DNA of 64,000 nucleotides, from NCBI RefSeq assembly GCF_029961155.1, contig NZ_JASBRH010000007.1:62001-126000 (forward strand), in the 5' to 3' direction. The first letter of the stretch is position 1. Every line of letters starts with the position of its first letter. A program made the translations under genes and the position numbers. This document shows, in pieces, positions 63,285 through 64,000 of the stretch. The notes below the pieces were generated by a model. The model ran no database searches. It was given only the letters and a program-made list of their open reading frames with translations, and had not been told where the DNA came from. This DNA is from Pontibacterium granulatum (GTDB lineage Bacteria; Pseudomonadota; Gammaproteobacteria; Pseudomonadales; Balneatricaceae).

Positions 63285-63929
63285 TTATGGCTGGAACTGA
63301 ATGCCTTCTGCTGGAGCTGGCTGTCCGTCGAAGAGCAGGCCTTCCGGGGACCAGCTTACGCGCTCTGCACAGATCCACTCTACTGCCAGAGGGTAGATCT
63401 GGTGTTCGCGAACATGCACCTTCTGCTGCAGGCTGTCACTTGTATCATCCAGTTCGATGCTTACTCGTCCCTGAACAAGTGATGGGCCGCCGTCCAGTTC
63501 TTCGGTCACAAAGTGGACAGTACAGCCGTGTTCCTGATCACCCGCATCCAACGCACGCTGATGGGTGTTCAGGCCTTTGTATTTTGGTAGCAGGGAAGGG
63601 TGGATGTTGAGCATCTTGCCTTCGTAGTGGCGCACAAATTCTGGTGTCAGAATGCGCATGAAGCCTGCCAGTACAACCAGGTCCGGGTTATAACTGTCGA
63701 TCAGCTCCATCATTGCAGCATCAAAGCTTTCGCGGGAATCAAAGGCTTTGTGGTCCAGTACTTCAGTTGGGATGTTGGCGTTGGCTGCGCGTTCAAGGCC
63801 GAACACGCCGGCTTTGTTACTTAGAACTGCTACCACTTCTCCATCGATGCGACCGCTCTGGGTCGCGTCGATGATTGCCTGAAGGTTGGAGCCGCTGCCG
63901 GAGATCAGGACAACGATCCGCTTTGGCAT
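63285..63929 (-). CDS. purN: Phosphoribosylglycinamide formyltransferase PurN
   Basis: 214 residues from the ATG at 63929 (MPKRIVVLISGSGSNLQAII), after GGAGG in the end of purM. Residues GSGSNLQ bind the substrate; GFMRILTPEFV, NIHPSLLPKYKG with the catalytic Asn/His and a downstream Asp complete the active site. It uses 10-formyl-THF to formylate GAR in purine synthesis. Overlap of RBS with purM indicates coupled expression. Confidence 0.95.
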   Translation of the reverse strand: MPKRIVVLISGSGSNLQAIIDATQSGRIDGEVVAVLSNKAGVFGLERAANANIPTEVLDHKAFDSRESFDAAMMELIDSYNPDLVVLAGFMRILTPEFVRHYEGKMLNIHPSLLPKYKGLNTHQRALDAGDQEHGCTVHFVTEELDGGPSLVQGRVSIELDDTSDSLQQKVHVREHQIYPLAVEWICAERVSWSPEGLLFDGQPAPAEGIQFQP

Positions 63930-63932
63930 CAA

Positions 63933-64000
63933 TTAGGCCTCCGCGCCGCGCAGTTCTACCTGCTCTTCGCCGTCAGCTGCATTCTCGATAGAGCCGATGA
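63933..64000 (-). CDS. purM: Phosphoribosylformylglycinamidine cyclo-ligase PurM, last 22 codons
   Basis: The only open minus-strand frame at the right edge reads IGSIENAADGEEQVELRGAE and ends in TAA three bases before the purN ATG. This matches the end of PurM, and purM-purN is a standard pair. The rest of the gene lies outside the window. Confidence 0.7.
   Translation of the reverse strand, partial: IGSIENAADGEEQVELRGAEA

Overview
The window is chromosomal DNA from a free-living, probably marine gammaproteobacterium. Gene content (recCBD, ttcA, hrpA, dusA, UPF0149, an MlaA/RssB-type/tal/dusA neighbourhood) points to the Oceanospirillales/Pseudomonadales part of the class. This is judged from protein families and gene order recalled from memory; no search was run. 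There are no rRNA genes, prophage, CRISPR array or complete IS element. Most of the sequence is densely packed housekeeping genes.

Layout: 1-5100 holds the start of a NUDIX gene, a PilZ protein, an ABC exporter, a ClsB-like phospholipid synthase and a glycine-zipper lipoprotein. 5100-8100 has a SulP transporter with a small partner gene, a divergent ribbon-helix-helix regulator with a palindromic operator candidate, and a UPF0149 gene. 8200-15100 has recQ, a YqaA-like membrane protein, a membrane-anchored metzincin-like protein, ttcA, an MFS transporter and an Nmad3-like gene. 15400-24100 is recC-recB-recD. 24100-30200 has grxA followed by a tiny membrane-protein gene, an SH3/coiled-coil protein, an MscS channel, a MITE-like insertion, a VanZ-like gene and an SLC5-STAC protein that lacks the kinase of CbrA-type sensors. 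30300-41500 has pxpBC, yidD, a PIN-PhoH ATPase, cobB, ppnN, putA and a thiolase. 41700-49600 has an M23 peptidase overlapping a bactofilin, a class II amidotransferase, an acyl-CoA ligase and hrpA. 49900-56000 has a highly expressed porin, mlaA, an RssB-type PP2C regulator with its STAS partner, a probable Csr/Rsm-type regulatory RNA, nested repeats, tal and dusA. 56700-64000 has dgkA, gltX, tRNA-Ala, modE-modABC with a near-perfect ModE box, tRNA-Glu, a DUF3108 gene, purN and the end of purM.

The most interesting regulatory stretch is 51759-53600. An RssB-type regulator whose receiver lacks the phospho-acceptor Asp but whose PP2C phosphatase looks intact is followed by a STAS protein with the conserved Ser. 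Immediately after comes a roughly 135-nt intergenic RNA candidate with nine GGA motifs, a GGA displayed in a hairpin loop and a strong intrinsic terminator, which are the hallmarks of CsrA/RsmA-sequestering RNAs. Other points to follow up are the kinase-less SLC5-STAC protein, the Nmad3-like gene in a non-phage setting, the two copies of a MITE-like repeat (one with a 4-bp target duplication inside a stop codon, one nested with a second repeat), the RHH regulator with its operator, and two small ORFs below usual annotation length.
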